Part shown: piece by piece, positions 6,384-13,676 of the stretch
How the letters are laid out: each line of letters starts with the position of its first letter
Numbering within the stretch: position 1 is the stretch's first letter
NCBI GenBank assembly: GCA_011773575.1
Contig: WVXJ01000133.1
Span: forward strand, 26,143 to 42,194
From: Armatimonadota bacterium
Lineage (GTDB): Bacteria; Armatimonadota; Hebobacteria; Hebobacterales; WVXJ01
Direction: 5' to 3'
Length of the DNA stretch: 16,052 nucleotides
The notes under the pieces: model-generated
What the model was told of the DNA's origin: nothing
What the model saw: the letters and a program-made list of their open reading frames with translations, nothing else
The model's database searches: none
Program-made: the position numbers and the translations under genes

Positions 6384-7730
6384 ATGGACTACCGTTCCTC
6401 CCTAGAGTATCTCGAATCCCTGATTGACTATGAACGCACGCCCGCAGAGGCGCGTACCGCGCGCTTTTTCAACCTGGCCCGTACAGAGAACCTGTTGCGG
6501 CGATTGCACAATCCAGAGAAAGGCCTGGTCTGCATCCACATCGCAGGAACGAAGGGCAAAGGCTCCACCGCAGCCATGGCCGCCTCCATCCTGCGCGCGG
6601 CAGGTTATCGTGTCGGCCTCTACACCTCTCCCCACATGGTCTCATTCAGAGAGCGCATCCGCATCAATGATGAGCCGATTTCCGAATCTCAGGTGGCAGC
6701 CTTAACGGCCCGCTTGCAGCCCCACCTGGAGGCGCTCCACAGAGAAGAAGCCGGCCCACCTTCGTTCTTCGAGGCCTATACCGCGATAGCGTTTCTCCAT
6801 TTCCAAGAACAAAGAACTGACATTGCTGTCCTGGAGACCGGCCTGGGCGGCCGGCTGGATGCGACCAATGTGGTACAGCCCCGTGTCTGTGGGATCACTA
6901 CTATCGCTATGGACCACATGCTGGAATTGGGTAACAGCCTGGTGCAAATCGCCGGCGAAAAAGTCGGCATAATCAAACCTGAAGTGCCGGTGGTCTGCGC
7001 TCCCCAGGAGCCTGAAGCAATGGAGGTGATCAGCGCGGTCTGCCGACAAGAACAGGCACCTCTCTTGCGAGTGGGCGCTTTCGGGGAAGGATGTGATATT
7101 TCAGTCACGGCCTCGCCGCCCGCCGCCGCTGGACAGAGGATTTCCATTGAAAGCCATAAGATTGAGTATCACGATGTGGAAGTTGCTCTGCTGGGAGAGC
7201 ACCAGGCTTGGAATGCGGGAGTGGCGGTGGGAATGATAGAAGTCCTCGCTGAGCAGGGACTTCATATCAAATCGGAAGCGATTCCTGCTGGTTTGCAGCA
7301 AGTGCGCTGGCCGGGGCGGTTCCAAGTTATCAAAGGTGAGCCCAAAGTCATCCTCGATGGCGCCCACGATACGGCCTCTGCAAGCGCGCTTGTGCGGACT
7401 GTCAGAACTCTCTTTCCCGATGCCGGAATAACCCTGGTGTTGGGAATCTCGGAAGATAAAGACATAGAAGGAATTGCAGCCGCGCTGTCCACCATAGCCG
7501 CCAGGGTGGTTCTTACTACGGCAAAATCTCCTCGCGCGGCGGGTCTGGAAGAACTCCAACGGCGAGTCTCTTCTAAGTTCGAGAGGGCTGATGTGCATAC
7601 CGCGGCGGAGGTGGAGGCGGCGCTGGAATCCGCACGCGCGCTGACACACAAGAAGGGAATCATCTTAGTCACAGGTTCGCTCTACGTGGTGGGGGAGGCA
7701 ATGCAGGCCCTGGGGATTTCGCCGATGTAG
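6384..7730 (+). CDS. folC: Bifunctional folylpolyglutamate synthase/dihydrofolate synthase
   Basis: FolC adds glutamate to dihydropteroate, giving dihydrofolate, and then extends folates with further glutamates in an ATP-dependent Mur-ligase-type reaction in the cytosol. With the start at MDYRSSLEYLESL it is 448 residues, normal for the family. It has the P-loop GTKGKGS (55-61), the TSPHMVSFRERIRI loop, the signature VLETGLGGRLDATNVV, the MDHMLELGNS region, IAGEKVGIIKP, and the C-terminal ligase-domain motif ILDGAHD. Another ATG at 6372 would add only four residues and overlaps the candidate -10 box. The gene is divergent from hypA and ends 3 nt before the stop of the convergent small membrane protein gene. 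Confidence 0.96.
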   Translation: MDYRSSLEYLESLIDYERTPAEARTARFFNLARTENLLRRLHNPEKGLVCIHIAGTKGKGSTAAMAASILRAAGYRVGLYTSPHMVSFRERIRINDEPISESQVAALTARLQPHLEALHREEAGPPSFFEAYTAIAFLHFQEQRTDIAVLETGLGGRLDATNVVQPRVCGITTIAMDHMLELGNSLVQIAGEKVGIIKPEVPVVCAPQEPEAMEVISAVCRQEQAPLLRVGAFGEGCDISVTASPPAAAGQRISIESHKIEYHDVEVALLGEHQAWNAGVAVGMIEVLAEQGLHIKSEAIPAGLQQVRWPGRFQVIKGEPKVILDGAHDTASASALVRTVRTLFPDAGITLVLGISEDKDIEGIAAALSTIAARVVLTTAKSPRAAGLEELQRRVSSKFERADVHTAAEVEAALESARALTHKKGIILVTGSLYVVGEAMQALGISPM

Positions 7731-7733
7731 AGC

Positions 7734-7970
7734 CTAGGGGGCCTGCCAGTCAGCGAGAATGCCCTCGATCTCATTGATCTTGCTCCGCGCTCGACCCAAT
7801 AGCCTGTCGGCCTTTCTGGGTGGGGAGGCTCGCCAGCTCCATATACCGGTCAGCACGAGCAGCGCGCCTCCCAGCAGGAGACCCGCAAGGAGCAACTTGC
7901 AACTCGGAGGGCATTCGCTGGAACAGCAACTGGAGCGATCGTTAGACACTCTGGCACAACCTCGTCTCAA
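7734..7970 (-). CDS. Small cysteine-rich single-pass membrane protein, unknown function
   Basis: An open frame of 78 codons whose protein I do not recognise. The N-terminal 24 residues contain five cysteines (5, 15, 16, 20, 24) and several charged residues. One clear transmembrane segment follows at about 26-44 (leucine- and glycine-rich, ending GIW), then a short cytosolic helix rich in Lys, Arg and Glu. The frame begins with TTG at 7970, 14 nt after the response regulator stop, but without a good ribosome binding site. A GTG at 7949 (71 residues) has GAGG about 10 nt upstream and may be the real start. It probably shares the response regulator transcript. That it is a gene rests on the membrane segment and the tight fit between neighbours. 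Confidence 0.5.
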   Translation of the reverse strand: MRRGCARVSNDRSSCCSSECPPSCKLLLAGLLLGGALLVLTGIWSWRASPPRKADRLLGRARSKINEIEGILADWQAP

Positions 7971-7984
7971 ATATGAGAAAGAAA

Positions 7985-8404
7985 CTACACTTCGAAGGTC
8001 TTCGGGCCGCCTTCGTCGCTATAATCATCACTACCGGAAAAAATGCGCCTAATGAAGGTCAACAACTCCAGAGGGTTGAAGGGCTTCGTAAGATAGGCGC
8101 TTACCCCTGAAGACCAGCCGCGGAAGACATCCGCATCTTGAGCCTTGGCGGTAAGCATGACAACCGGAATGGTGCGGGTGGTTGGGCTGGCTTGCAGGCG
8201 CTTGAGTACCTCGAAGCCATCCATGTGCGGCATCATCACATCCAGCACTATCAAGTCCGGCTTCTCATTGTCCACCTTCTTGAGAGCCTCCCTGCCATCG
8301 AACGCGGTTAACACCTTGTAGCCGCCTCTCTCCAGGTTCACCTGAATGAGCCGAACGATATGGCGCTCATCATCTACTACCAAGACCTTTTTCTGGCCGG
8401 CCAT
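7985..8404 (-). CDS. Single-domain response regulator (CheY-like receiver)
   Basis: A 139-residue phosphoacceptor receiver domain with no output domain. The acidic pocket is Asp11-Asp12 (VVDDE), the phosphorylation site Asp55 (LIVLDVMMPHMDG), the switch Thr85 (VVMLTAK), and the conserved lysine Lys107 in LTKPFNP. A short acidic tail (GSDDYSDEGG) follows helix 5. The MAGQKKVLVVDDE start at 8404 is chosen over the longer open frame (to 8533) because GGAGG lies about 9 nt upstream and a strong promoter lies between the two starts. No histidine kinase is adjacent, so it is an orphan that would act through protein-protein contacts. It is divergent from the porin gene. Confidence 0.92.
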   Translation of the reverse strand: MAGQKKVLVVDDERHIVRLIQVNLERGGYKVLTAFDGREALKKVDNEKPDLIVLDVMMPHMDGFEVLKRLQASPTTRTIPVVMLTAKAQDADVFRGWSSGVSAYLTKPFNPLELLTFIRRIFSGSDDYSDEGGPKTFEV

Positions 8405-8731
8405 GACCCTGACCCTCCACCTTCCGTTTTTGTCGGTTCCCTGGGCTTTCTGAGAGGCCCAATCTTCGCCAATATAACACCCTACTATTTTGCTGTCAAC
8501 CTGGTCTTCTCCTTCCAATATGAGGAGAGTCAAGGCGGTTTTTCAGGCAGAATTCACAGGCTTGGTTCGGCCGAGGAAGCCTGACAAGCAGGACTGTGCC
8601 TTAATGAATATTTATGTATACCACAACAAACGCTTCATAACCTATCGCTATCCTGGTGGTTGAATATTGCCCCAAACCCTGAAGCCACGCCGGCCATCGG
8701 CGCGCAGCATTACGTCAAAGGAGGTTGTTGG
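8405..8731. other. Divergent intergenic region between response regulator and porin
   Basis: These 327 bases hold no convincing gene. The upstream parts of both flanking open frames extend into it, but they do not resemble the families and lack ribosome binding sites. It contains the response regulator promoter on the minus strand and, at about 8603-8645, an AT-rich stretch that probably holds the porin promoter, although no clear -35/-10 pair stands out there. The porin ribosome binding site AAAGGAGG is at 8717-8724. Confidence 0.5.
8471..8499 (-). promoter_or_regulatory. Near-consensus sigma-70 promoter for the response regulator
   Basis: On the minus strand TTGACA (8499-8494, 6/6 match) and TATATT (8476-8471, 5/6 match) are exactly 17 bp apart. 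The predicted transcription start near 8464 leaves a leader of about 60 nt before the ATG at 8404 and excludes the longer open frame beginning at 8533. Confidence 0.75.
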
Positions 8732-9841
8732 ATGAGAGGATCGGTTCTACTGATTCTGGTAATGGGGTTGCTGGCTTGCTTGCCAATAGCCGCATTTTCC
8801 GATCAAGCAGGCGATATCCGGGCCCTGCAAAGCGAAATTGAACAACTGAAGCAGCGGCTCAGCCAACTCGAAGCGGAAGTGGAAACCGCCAAGGCCGCAC
8901 AAGCAGAGACCCAAGCGACAGTAGCGAAAAAAGCGGGTGAGCACAAGATTAACGGCTATCTGCAAATGCGCTATCGCAATGACAATGCACCGGATGGAAA
9001 GGATGAGTTCTATACCCGCCGGTCGCGGCTTAATCTGCGCGGGAAGATGACGGAGAAGACCGGCTACCGCGTCGAGCTCCAGATGGACTCCAAAGAAAGC
9101 GGCAAGGGCCCCGGCAGCAAGGTGCAGCTGCGTACCGCATATATCGAGCACGATCTTGCCGGCGGCAGGCTGCGGTTGGGACAAACCCATATCCCTTGGG
9201 GTTATGAACTTCAGACTAGTGTGGCAGTGCTCTGGACGGCTGAGCGTTCCCTCTTCATGGACCGCCTCTTCCCCAATCAAAGAGATAACGGCTTTGTATA
9301 TGACTGGAGCGCGGGTAAGAAACGTTCTCCGCAAATCAGTGTGGGCCTTTTCAACGGAACGGGAATCAATGCAAGTGATAACAACAGCCGCAAGGATCCC
9401 GTCGCGCGGGTAAGGTTCCCGTTCTCCAATGGAAGTGCCGCAGTCTCTTATTACGACGGGCGCAGTGATGCCGGCGACTCCGCCAAGGATGGAGCCCGCT
9501 GGGGACTCGGCGGGGAAGTTAACTGGGGGCGCCTCGCCTTCATGGGTGAGTATGTTGAAGATGAAGACGAGGGCGCCGATATGCGCGGCTGGTATGCCCA
9601 ACTCGGCACCAAGTTGGGCCACACCCCCGGCTTCCTTTTCGCCAAGTTCGATAATTATGACGAGGATACCCACCTCTCCGACGATGAGTTCAACCGCATC
9701 TCCTGGGGCTATTTCTATGAGTTGGATGCACGCAATCGCCTCACCCTGGTCTATGAGCAGCGGGATGTGGAAGATGCCTTTTCTGAACTCTCCAAATGGG
9801 ATGGCGACGCTTACTATCTGCAGTGGCAGACTCGATATTAG
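8732..9841 (+). CDS. Outer-membrane porin, OprO/OprP (phosphate-selective) family
   Basis: A 369-residue exported porin. Residues 1-24 form a signal peptide with a hydrophobic core (LLILVMGLLACLPIAAF). Residues about 28-56 form a heptad-rich coiled coil (IRALQSEIEQLKQRLSQLEAEV), which in such proteins mediates trimerisation or peptidoglycan contact. After a spacer the β-barrel starts at INGYLQMRYRND and contains the family-typical RRSRLNLRGKMT strand, the IEHDLAGGRLRLGQTHIPWGYE region, and alternating aromatic strands to the end. The C-terminus is ...QTRY, ending in an aromatic residue as in most barrel proteins. The ATG is set by AAAGGAGG 7 nt upstream; an in-frame ATG at 8660 lies before this site. 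The ion or solute specificity cannot be predicted. Confidence 0.88.
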   Translation: MRGSVLLILVMGLLACLPIAAFSDQAGDIRALQSEIEQLKQRLSQLEAEVETAKAAQAETQATVAKKAGEHKINGYLQMRYRNDNAPDGKDEFYTRRSRLNLRGKMTEKTGYRVELQMDSKESGKGPGSKVQLRTAYIEHDLAGGRLRLGQTHIPWGYELQTSVAVLWTAERSLFMDRLFPNQRDNGFVYDWSAGKKRSPQISVGLFNGTGINASDNNSRKDPVARVRFPFSNGSAAVSYYDGRSDAGDSAKDGARWGLGGEVNWGRLAFMGEYVEDEDEGADMRGWYAQLGTKLGHTPGFLFAKFDNYDEDTHLSDDEFNRISWGYFYELDARNRLTLVYEQRDVEDAFSELSKWDGDAYYLQWQTRY

Positions 9842-9953
9842 GGGGGATTGATTCAGTTCTCCATACAGGGAAGGCGGTGCCGCCCTCAGGACGGCCCCGC
9901 TCTTCTTCGCTTCGAGCAGCGGCTTATTTCTGCACCCGCAGGAGACAAGATCT

Positions 9954-11198
9954 TCAAATTACCGACGGTGCTTCAACCATTTCTTGTTGATAGCGGTCAA
10001 TGGCCCACCGATAGACATCCAGGTGTTTGCGGCCCGTCAATTCCCAGGCGATGTTGCGCCTCACATACTCCTGCCCGCGCTGAGAGAGGAGCGCGCGCAA
10101 ACCATCGTCACGGAGCAGGCGAAGGATCTCACGGGCTGCTTCCTCCCAATCGCCTATCGGCACCACCACACCGGCGCGGCTGCTTTCGAGTGAAGCCTTC
10201 AGCCCTTCCAGCGCGGATACCACCACCGGCACACCTGCTGAGTACGCGTGCGCCAGGTTGCCGGACTGAGATGCATCACTATAGAGCAGGGGGAAGACAT
10301 CGAAGGTCGAGAGGATGGCATGGTATCGCTGAGGATCATTACAGGGCAGATGCAGTATCGAATCACGCTCCGGGCTTTGAGCAATCGCATGCAGCAAATC
10401 GGCCTCATACTGTGTGCCCCCGGGATCGCCGGCCCGGGCATCGCCCGCCACCACAAGCACGGCCTCCGGCATTTCCGCGCGGACGCGGGGCCACACCTGA
10501 GTGACCACTTGGACGAGTTCCTTATTTGCGGAAAACCAGCCGATCACTCCAACCACCTTCTTGCCGCTCAGGCCGAACCGCTCCCTGTTGACTTCGCGGT
10601 CCGCCCGGCTGGTGGTGGCTCCGTGCTGAATCACACTCACACTCTTGGGCCAGACCACTCGGCCGATATTCCATGGCAGGGCCAGCCGCTGGCTGCCTTC
10701 ATGGATGATAGTCGCCGCCGCCAGCCCCAGAGTGTGATTGTAGTATATCCGGTGAGGAGTGGGCATGTTGACAAGTAGGGTATGGTAGGTGACAACGGCG
10801 GGTATACGCTCCAGTTTGCAGTCAAAGAGGAGTTTGGTAAACAGCCAGGCATTCTTGTCGGCGGGGGAGTTGTAAATGCCGAATTCGTGCTGGAAATGGC
10901 AGGCCAGCGGCCCCTGGTTCTCCTCCCGTATCTGCCTGATCTCCGCCATTACGCGGTCCGGCCACCCCGGCTTTTCCGCTTCCAGTATGGGATGAATCCT
11001 GCCCCCGCGGATGGGCTCGCTGCCGTCCGTGTGGCAGATTATCTCCAGCCGCCATTGCTGCTCTCCGAAAACCGTATCAAGAGTGGGAATTATGCCCTCG
11101 CTGAGCAGATCATAACTATAGGAGGCAATCCCGCAGGCGCGAGGGGGCCACGAACTCATCACCACTAGACAGAACTTCTCCTCTGTTTCAGTGTTCAT
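9954..11198 (-). CDS. GT-B fold glycosyltransferase (group 1/GT4-like)
   Basis: A 414-residue cytosolic glycosyltransferase. The N-terminal domain begins with SSWPPRACGIASYSYDLL and carries HFQHEFGIY, both typical of a subgroup of GT4-like enzymes. The interdomain region has SVIQHGA, followed by the nucleotide-sugar domain (KVVGVIGWFSANKEL, VLVVAGDARAG). The acceptor-phosphate loop reads SQSGNLAHAYSAGVPVVVS in place of the usual EX7E motif. A second glycine-containing stretch (SRAGVVVPIGD) follows. The start has GGAGGT 8 nt upstream. The gene stands alone, convergent with the porin and divergent from panC. Acceptor and sugar donor are unknown; a role in cell-surface or storage polysaccharide is likely but is inference. 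Confidence 0.88.
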   Translation of the reverse strand: MNTETEEKFCLVVMSSWPPRACGIASYSYDLLSEGIIPTLDTVFGEQQWRLEIICHTDGSEPIRGGRIHPILEAEKPGWPDRVMAEIRQIREENQGPLACHFQHEFGIYNSPADKNAWLFTKLLFDCKLERIPAVVTYHTLLVNMPTPHRIYYNHTLGLAAATIIHEGSQRLALPWNIGRVVWPKSVSVIQHGATTSRADREVNRERFGLSGKKVVGVIGWFSANKELVQVVTQVWPRVRAEMPEAVLVVAGDARAGDPGGTQYEADLLHAIAQSPERDSILHLPCNDPQRYHAILSTFDVFPLLYSDASQSGNLAHAYSAGVPVVVSALEGLKASLESSRAGVVVPIGDWEEAAREILRLLRDDGLRALLSQRGQEYVRRNIAWELTGRKHLDVYRWAIDRYQQEMVEAPSVI

Positions 11199-11353
11199 GA
11201 CTATTTACCTCCCTCCACTCAGGCAGTGTCCCATCTGCGCAAAGTTCCATCCCCGGCTTCTTTCTCCTGGGGTCAACGCGATACAAAATTCAACTTATCC
11301 CGCGCGCTCGGCGATTTTCTTCACGCAGGCTCACCATGAAGCCGGACTCCCGT

Positions 11354-11382
11354 TTTACTTGGACAATGGAAGAAGATACAAT
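11354..11382 (+). promoter_or_regulatory. Candidate sigma-70 promoter for panC-panD
   Basis: TTTACT (11354-11359) and TACAAT (11377-11382) are 17 bp apart and match 4/6 and 5/6 of the consensus. Transcription would start about 45 nt before the panC ATG. The -10 hexamer is the same as that proposed for folC. Confidence 0.4.
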
Positions 11383-11434
11383 ATTGCAGGTTCGTGCATA
11401 ATCATTGCTGGACCGGCAGCGCTTTGAGGCGACC

Positions 11435-12340
11435 ATGGAGATAATCGAGAGAGTGGGGGAGGTTCGTCACCGGCTCGCCGAAATCCGGCGCGCAAGCCGG
11501 CCCATCGTCTTCGTGCCTACTATGGGAGCCTTCCATGAGGGGCACATCGAACTCATGAGGCGGGCAAAGGCGGGCCAGGACGCGGCACTGTCCGGCACAG
11601 TCTCTCCGTACCTCGTAGTCAGCATCTTCGTGAATCCCACCCAGTTCGGCCCTGGAGAGGACTATCGCTCATACCCGCGGGACATGCAGGGCGATTTAGA
11701 GAAGGCGAGGGAGGCCGGCGCTGACCTTATCTTCACTCCATCAGTGGAGGAGATGTATCCGGGGAGGCACTTGTCCGCCATAGCCTTGGCGGAGGCGGAC
11801 TCCACCACCGTCGAGGTGGGCAAACTCGCCGAAGGGATGTGCGGCTCCCACCGCCCCGGCCATTTCCGCGGTATGGCAACCGTGGTGTGCAAACTCTTCA
11901 ATATCATCCAGCCCGATGCCGCCTATTTCGGAGAGAAGGATTACCAGCAGTTGAAGATCATCCAGCGGATGGTGGAGGATCTGCAGATGCCGGTGAAGAT
12001 CGTTCCCATATCCACAGTGAGAGAACCGGACGGGCTGGCCATGAGCAGCCGCAATGCTTACCTCTCCGCGGAAGAGCGCCGGGCGGCAGCATTCCTCCAC
12101 AAAGGCCTCAAAGCCACAGCAACTCTCTTTGAAAAAGGCGAACGAAACGCAGCCGCCCTCATTGAAGAAGCAAAACAAGTCATTGCCGCCGAGCCATTGC
12201 TGCGCCTGCAGTATATCGAACTCCGTGACGCCGACACCCTGCAGCCGCTCCAGACAGTAAAGGGAAACGCCGTCCTCGCCCTCGCCGCCCAGATCGGCAA
12301 AGCCCGCTTGATTGACAACATAATTCTACGGGTGTCATAA
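11435..12340 (+). CDS. panC: Pantothenate synthetase (pantoate--β-alanine ligase)
   Basis: PanC joins pantoate and β-alanine through a pantoyl-adenylate, the last step of vitamin B5 synthesis. The 301-residue cytosolic enzyme has the nucleotidylyl-transferase motif VPTMGAFHEGH (His34, His37), the signature VSIFVNPTQFGPGEDY, the EGMCGSHRPGHFRGMATVVCKLF loop as two adjoining conserved blocks, FGEKDYQQL, and the KMSKS-like GLAMSSRNAYLS. Between RRAKAG and LVVSIF there are roughly ten more residues than I expect (about 47-60). The ATG at 11435 has TGAGG about 7 nt upstream; the open frame extends ten codons further with no family similarity. It lies 7 nt before panD, whose product supplies its β-alanine. 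Confidence 0.96.
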   Translation: MEIIERVGEVRHRLAEIRRASRPIVFVPTMGAFHEGHIELMRRAKAGQDAALSGTVSPYLVVSIFVNPTQFGPGEDYRSYPRDMQGDLEKAREAGADLIFTPSVEEMYPGRHLSAIALAEADSTTVEVGKLAEGMCGSHRPGHFRGMATVVCKLFNIIQPDAAYFGEKDYQQLKIIQRMVEDLQMPVKIVPISTVREPDGLAMSSRNAYLSAEERRAAAFLHKGLKATATLFEKGERNAAALIEEAKQVIAAEPLLRLQYIELRDADTLQPLQTVKGNAVLALAAQIGKARLIDNIILRVS

Positions 12341-12347
12341 TTTCACC

Positions 12348-12707
12348 ATGTTAAGATCGGTTTGCAAGTCAAAGATTAGCCGGGCGACGGTTACGCGGAA
12401 GGATCTCCATTACGATGGCTCCATCACACTTGACCGCGCATTGATGGAGGCGGCGAAGATTCTTCCCTATGAGCGGGTCCAGGTGTTGAATGTGAACAAT
12501 GGAGAGCGGTTCGAGACCTATGCTTTGGTGGCGACGGAGAAGGATGCGGTCATATGTCTCAACGGGCCTGCCGCAAGGCTCGGCGAGATCGGCGATATCG
12601 TGACTATCATCTCCTATGCCTTGCTGGAGGAAGATGCCTGCCAGGGCTGGAAGCCGACCATCGTGGAGGTTGATGGAAAGAACCGCGTCGTGAAAACTAC
12701 CGGTTGA
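12348..12707 (+). CDS. panD: Aspartate 1-decarboxylase (proenzyme)
   Basis: PanD decarboxylates L-aspartate to β-alanine for PanC. It is made as a proenzyme that cleaves itself between Gly24 and Ser25 to form the catalytic pyruvoyl group, and HYDGSITLD shows exactly that site (21-29). Conserved Tyr58-type and Asn72-type residues are present in ERFETYAL and CLNGPAARLG. The 119-residue length is normal. It starts 7 nt after the panC stop, without a strong ribosome binding site, so it likely depends on translational coupling. Activation in some bacteria needs the PanM/PanZ acetyltransferase; none is visible here. Confidence 0.97.
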   Translation: MLRSVCKSKISRATVTRKDLHYDGSITLDRALMEAAKILPYERVQVLNVNNGERFETYALVATEKDAVICLNGPAARLGEIGDIVTIISYALLEEDACQGWKPTIVEVDGKNRVVKTTG

Positions 12708-12740
12708 CCGGCCCTTACTCTACAGATTCCCTCACTCACC

Positions 12741-13673
12741 ATGTCTATTTCCGATACCAAGAAAATTGTGCCCGCCAGTCTTGTCGAAGAGATTCTGGGG
12801 CTGAAAGAAGCCAGGCGGGCGGTTCTGCTGGCTCACAACTACCAGTTGGGTGAGGTGCAGGATATCGCCGATTTCGTGGGCGATTCTTTGGAGTTGAGCC
12901 GCCAGGCCGCCGCCACGGAGGCGGAGGTAATAGTCTTCTGCGGAGTCAAGTTCATGGCGGAGACGGCGAAGATTCTTTCTCCCGAAAAGACCGTCCTGCT
13001 GCCTGATTTGCAGGCGGGCTGTCCGCTCTGTGATATGGCCACTGCGGAAGAGGTAAGAGCACGAAAAGCCTCTCTCCCCGGTGTGCCTGTGGTGTCTTAT
13101 GTGAATACGACCGCTGATGTAAAGGCGGAAAGCGATATCTGCTGTACTTCCTCCAACGCGGTGAAGGTGGTGGAGAGCCTGCCGCAGGAGGAGATTCTAT
13201 TTCTACCTGACAGGAACTTGGGCTCCTGGACCGCGGAACAGACCGGCAAGCGCCTCATTATCTGGGACGGTTACTGTATCACCCACCAGCGCATCCTCTC
13301 CGAACATATCCTGGGCCTGAAAGAGAAATACCCCGACGCGGAAGTTGTGGTGCATCCGGAGTGCACTCCCGAGGTGCGCCGCCTGGCGAATGCGGTCCGC
13401 TCTACCAGCGGCATTCTCCGCTATGCGCGGGAATCCTCCGCCTCCACCATCATCGTGGGCACAGAAATCGGAATCCTGCATCGGCTGAAAAAGGAGAATC
13501 CAGAAAAGGTTTTTCTGGCTCCTTCGGCGCTTCCAGTGTGCCCCAACATGAAGCGCATTACTCTGGAGAAAGTGCTCTGGTCACTGGAGGAGATGGTCTA
13601 TCCCATTGAAATTCCAGAGGAGATAAGAGTGCCGGCGAAGAGGGCGATTGACCGGATGCTGGCCTTGCCGTAG
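12741..13673 (+). CDS. nadA: Quinolinate synthase NadA ([4Fe-4S])
   Basis: NadA condenses iminoaspartate with dihydroxyacetone phosphate to quinolinate, the oxygen-sensitive step of de novo NAD synthesis. The 310-residue protein has three repeated-domain motifs. Likely cluster ligands are Cys94 (LQAGCPLCD), Cys179 (WDGYCITH) and Cys267 (LPVCPNMKRITL). Other conserved segments are AHNYQLGEVQDIADFVGDSLELS, given here as the HNYQ and GDSLELSR blocks, then YVNTTADVKAESD, CCTSSNAVKVV and FLPDRNLG. It follows panD by 33 nt with no promoter or clear ribosome binding site seen, so it is probably in the same operon. nadB and nadC are not in the window. Its stop codon is 3 nt from that of the convergent gene downstream. 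Confidence 0.97.
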   Translation: MSISDTKKIVPASLVEEILGLKEARRAVLLAHNYQLGEVQDIADFVGDSLELSRQAAATEAEVIVFCGVKFMAETAKILSPEKTVLLPDLQAGCPLCDMATAEEVRARKASLPGVPVVSYVNTTADVKAESDICCTSSNAVKVVESLPQEEILFLPDRNLGSWTAEQTGKRLIIWDGYCITHQRILSEHILGLKEKYPDAEVVVHPECTPEVRRLANAVRSTSGILRYARESSASTIIVGTEIGILHRLKKENPEKVFLAPSALPVCPNMKRITLEKVLWSLEEMVYPIEIPEEIRVPAKRAIDRMLALP

Positions 13674-13676
13674 TTC

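Noticed and set aside
8405..8533. N-terminal extension of the response regulator
   Set aside because: The region carries the response regulator promoter and the receiver fold begins immediately after the ATG at 8404, which has its own ribosome binding site.
8747..9673. 308-codon minus-strand open frame opposite the porin gene
   Set aside because: The porin has a signal peptide, coiled coil, barrel pattern and a strong ribosome binding site. The antisense frame is a composition artefact with no domain.
9873..9884. GGCGG-TG-CCGCC palindrome between the porin and glycosyltransferase genes
   Set aside because: Only five base pairs with a loop too short to fold as drawn and no T-run, so it cannot be supported as a terminator.
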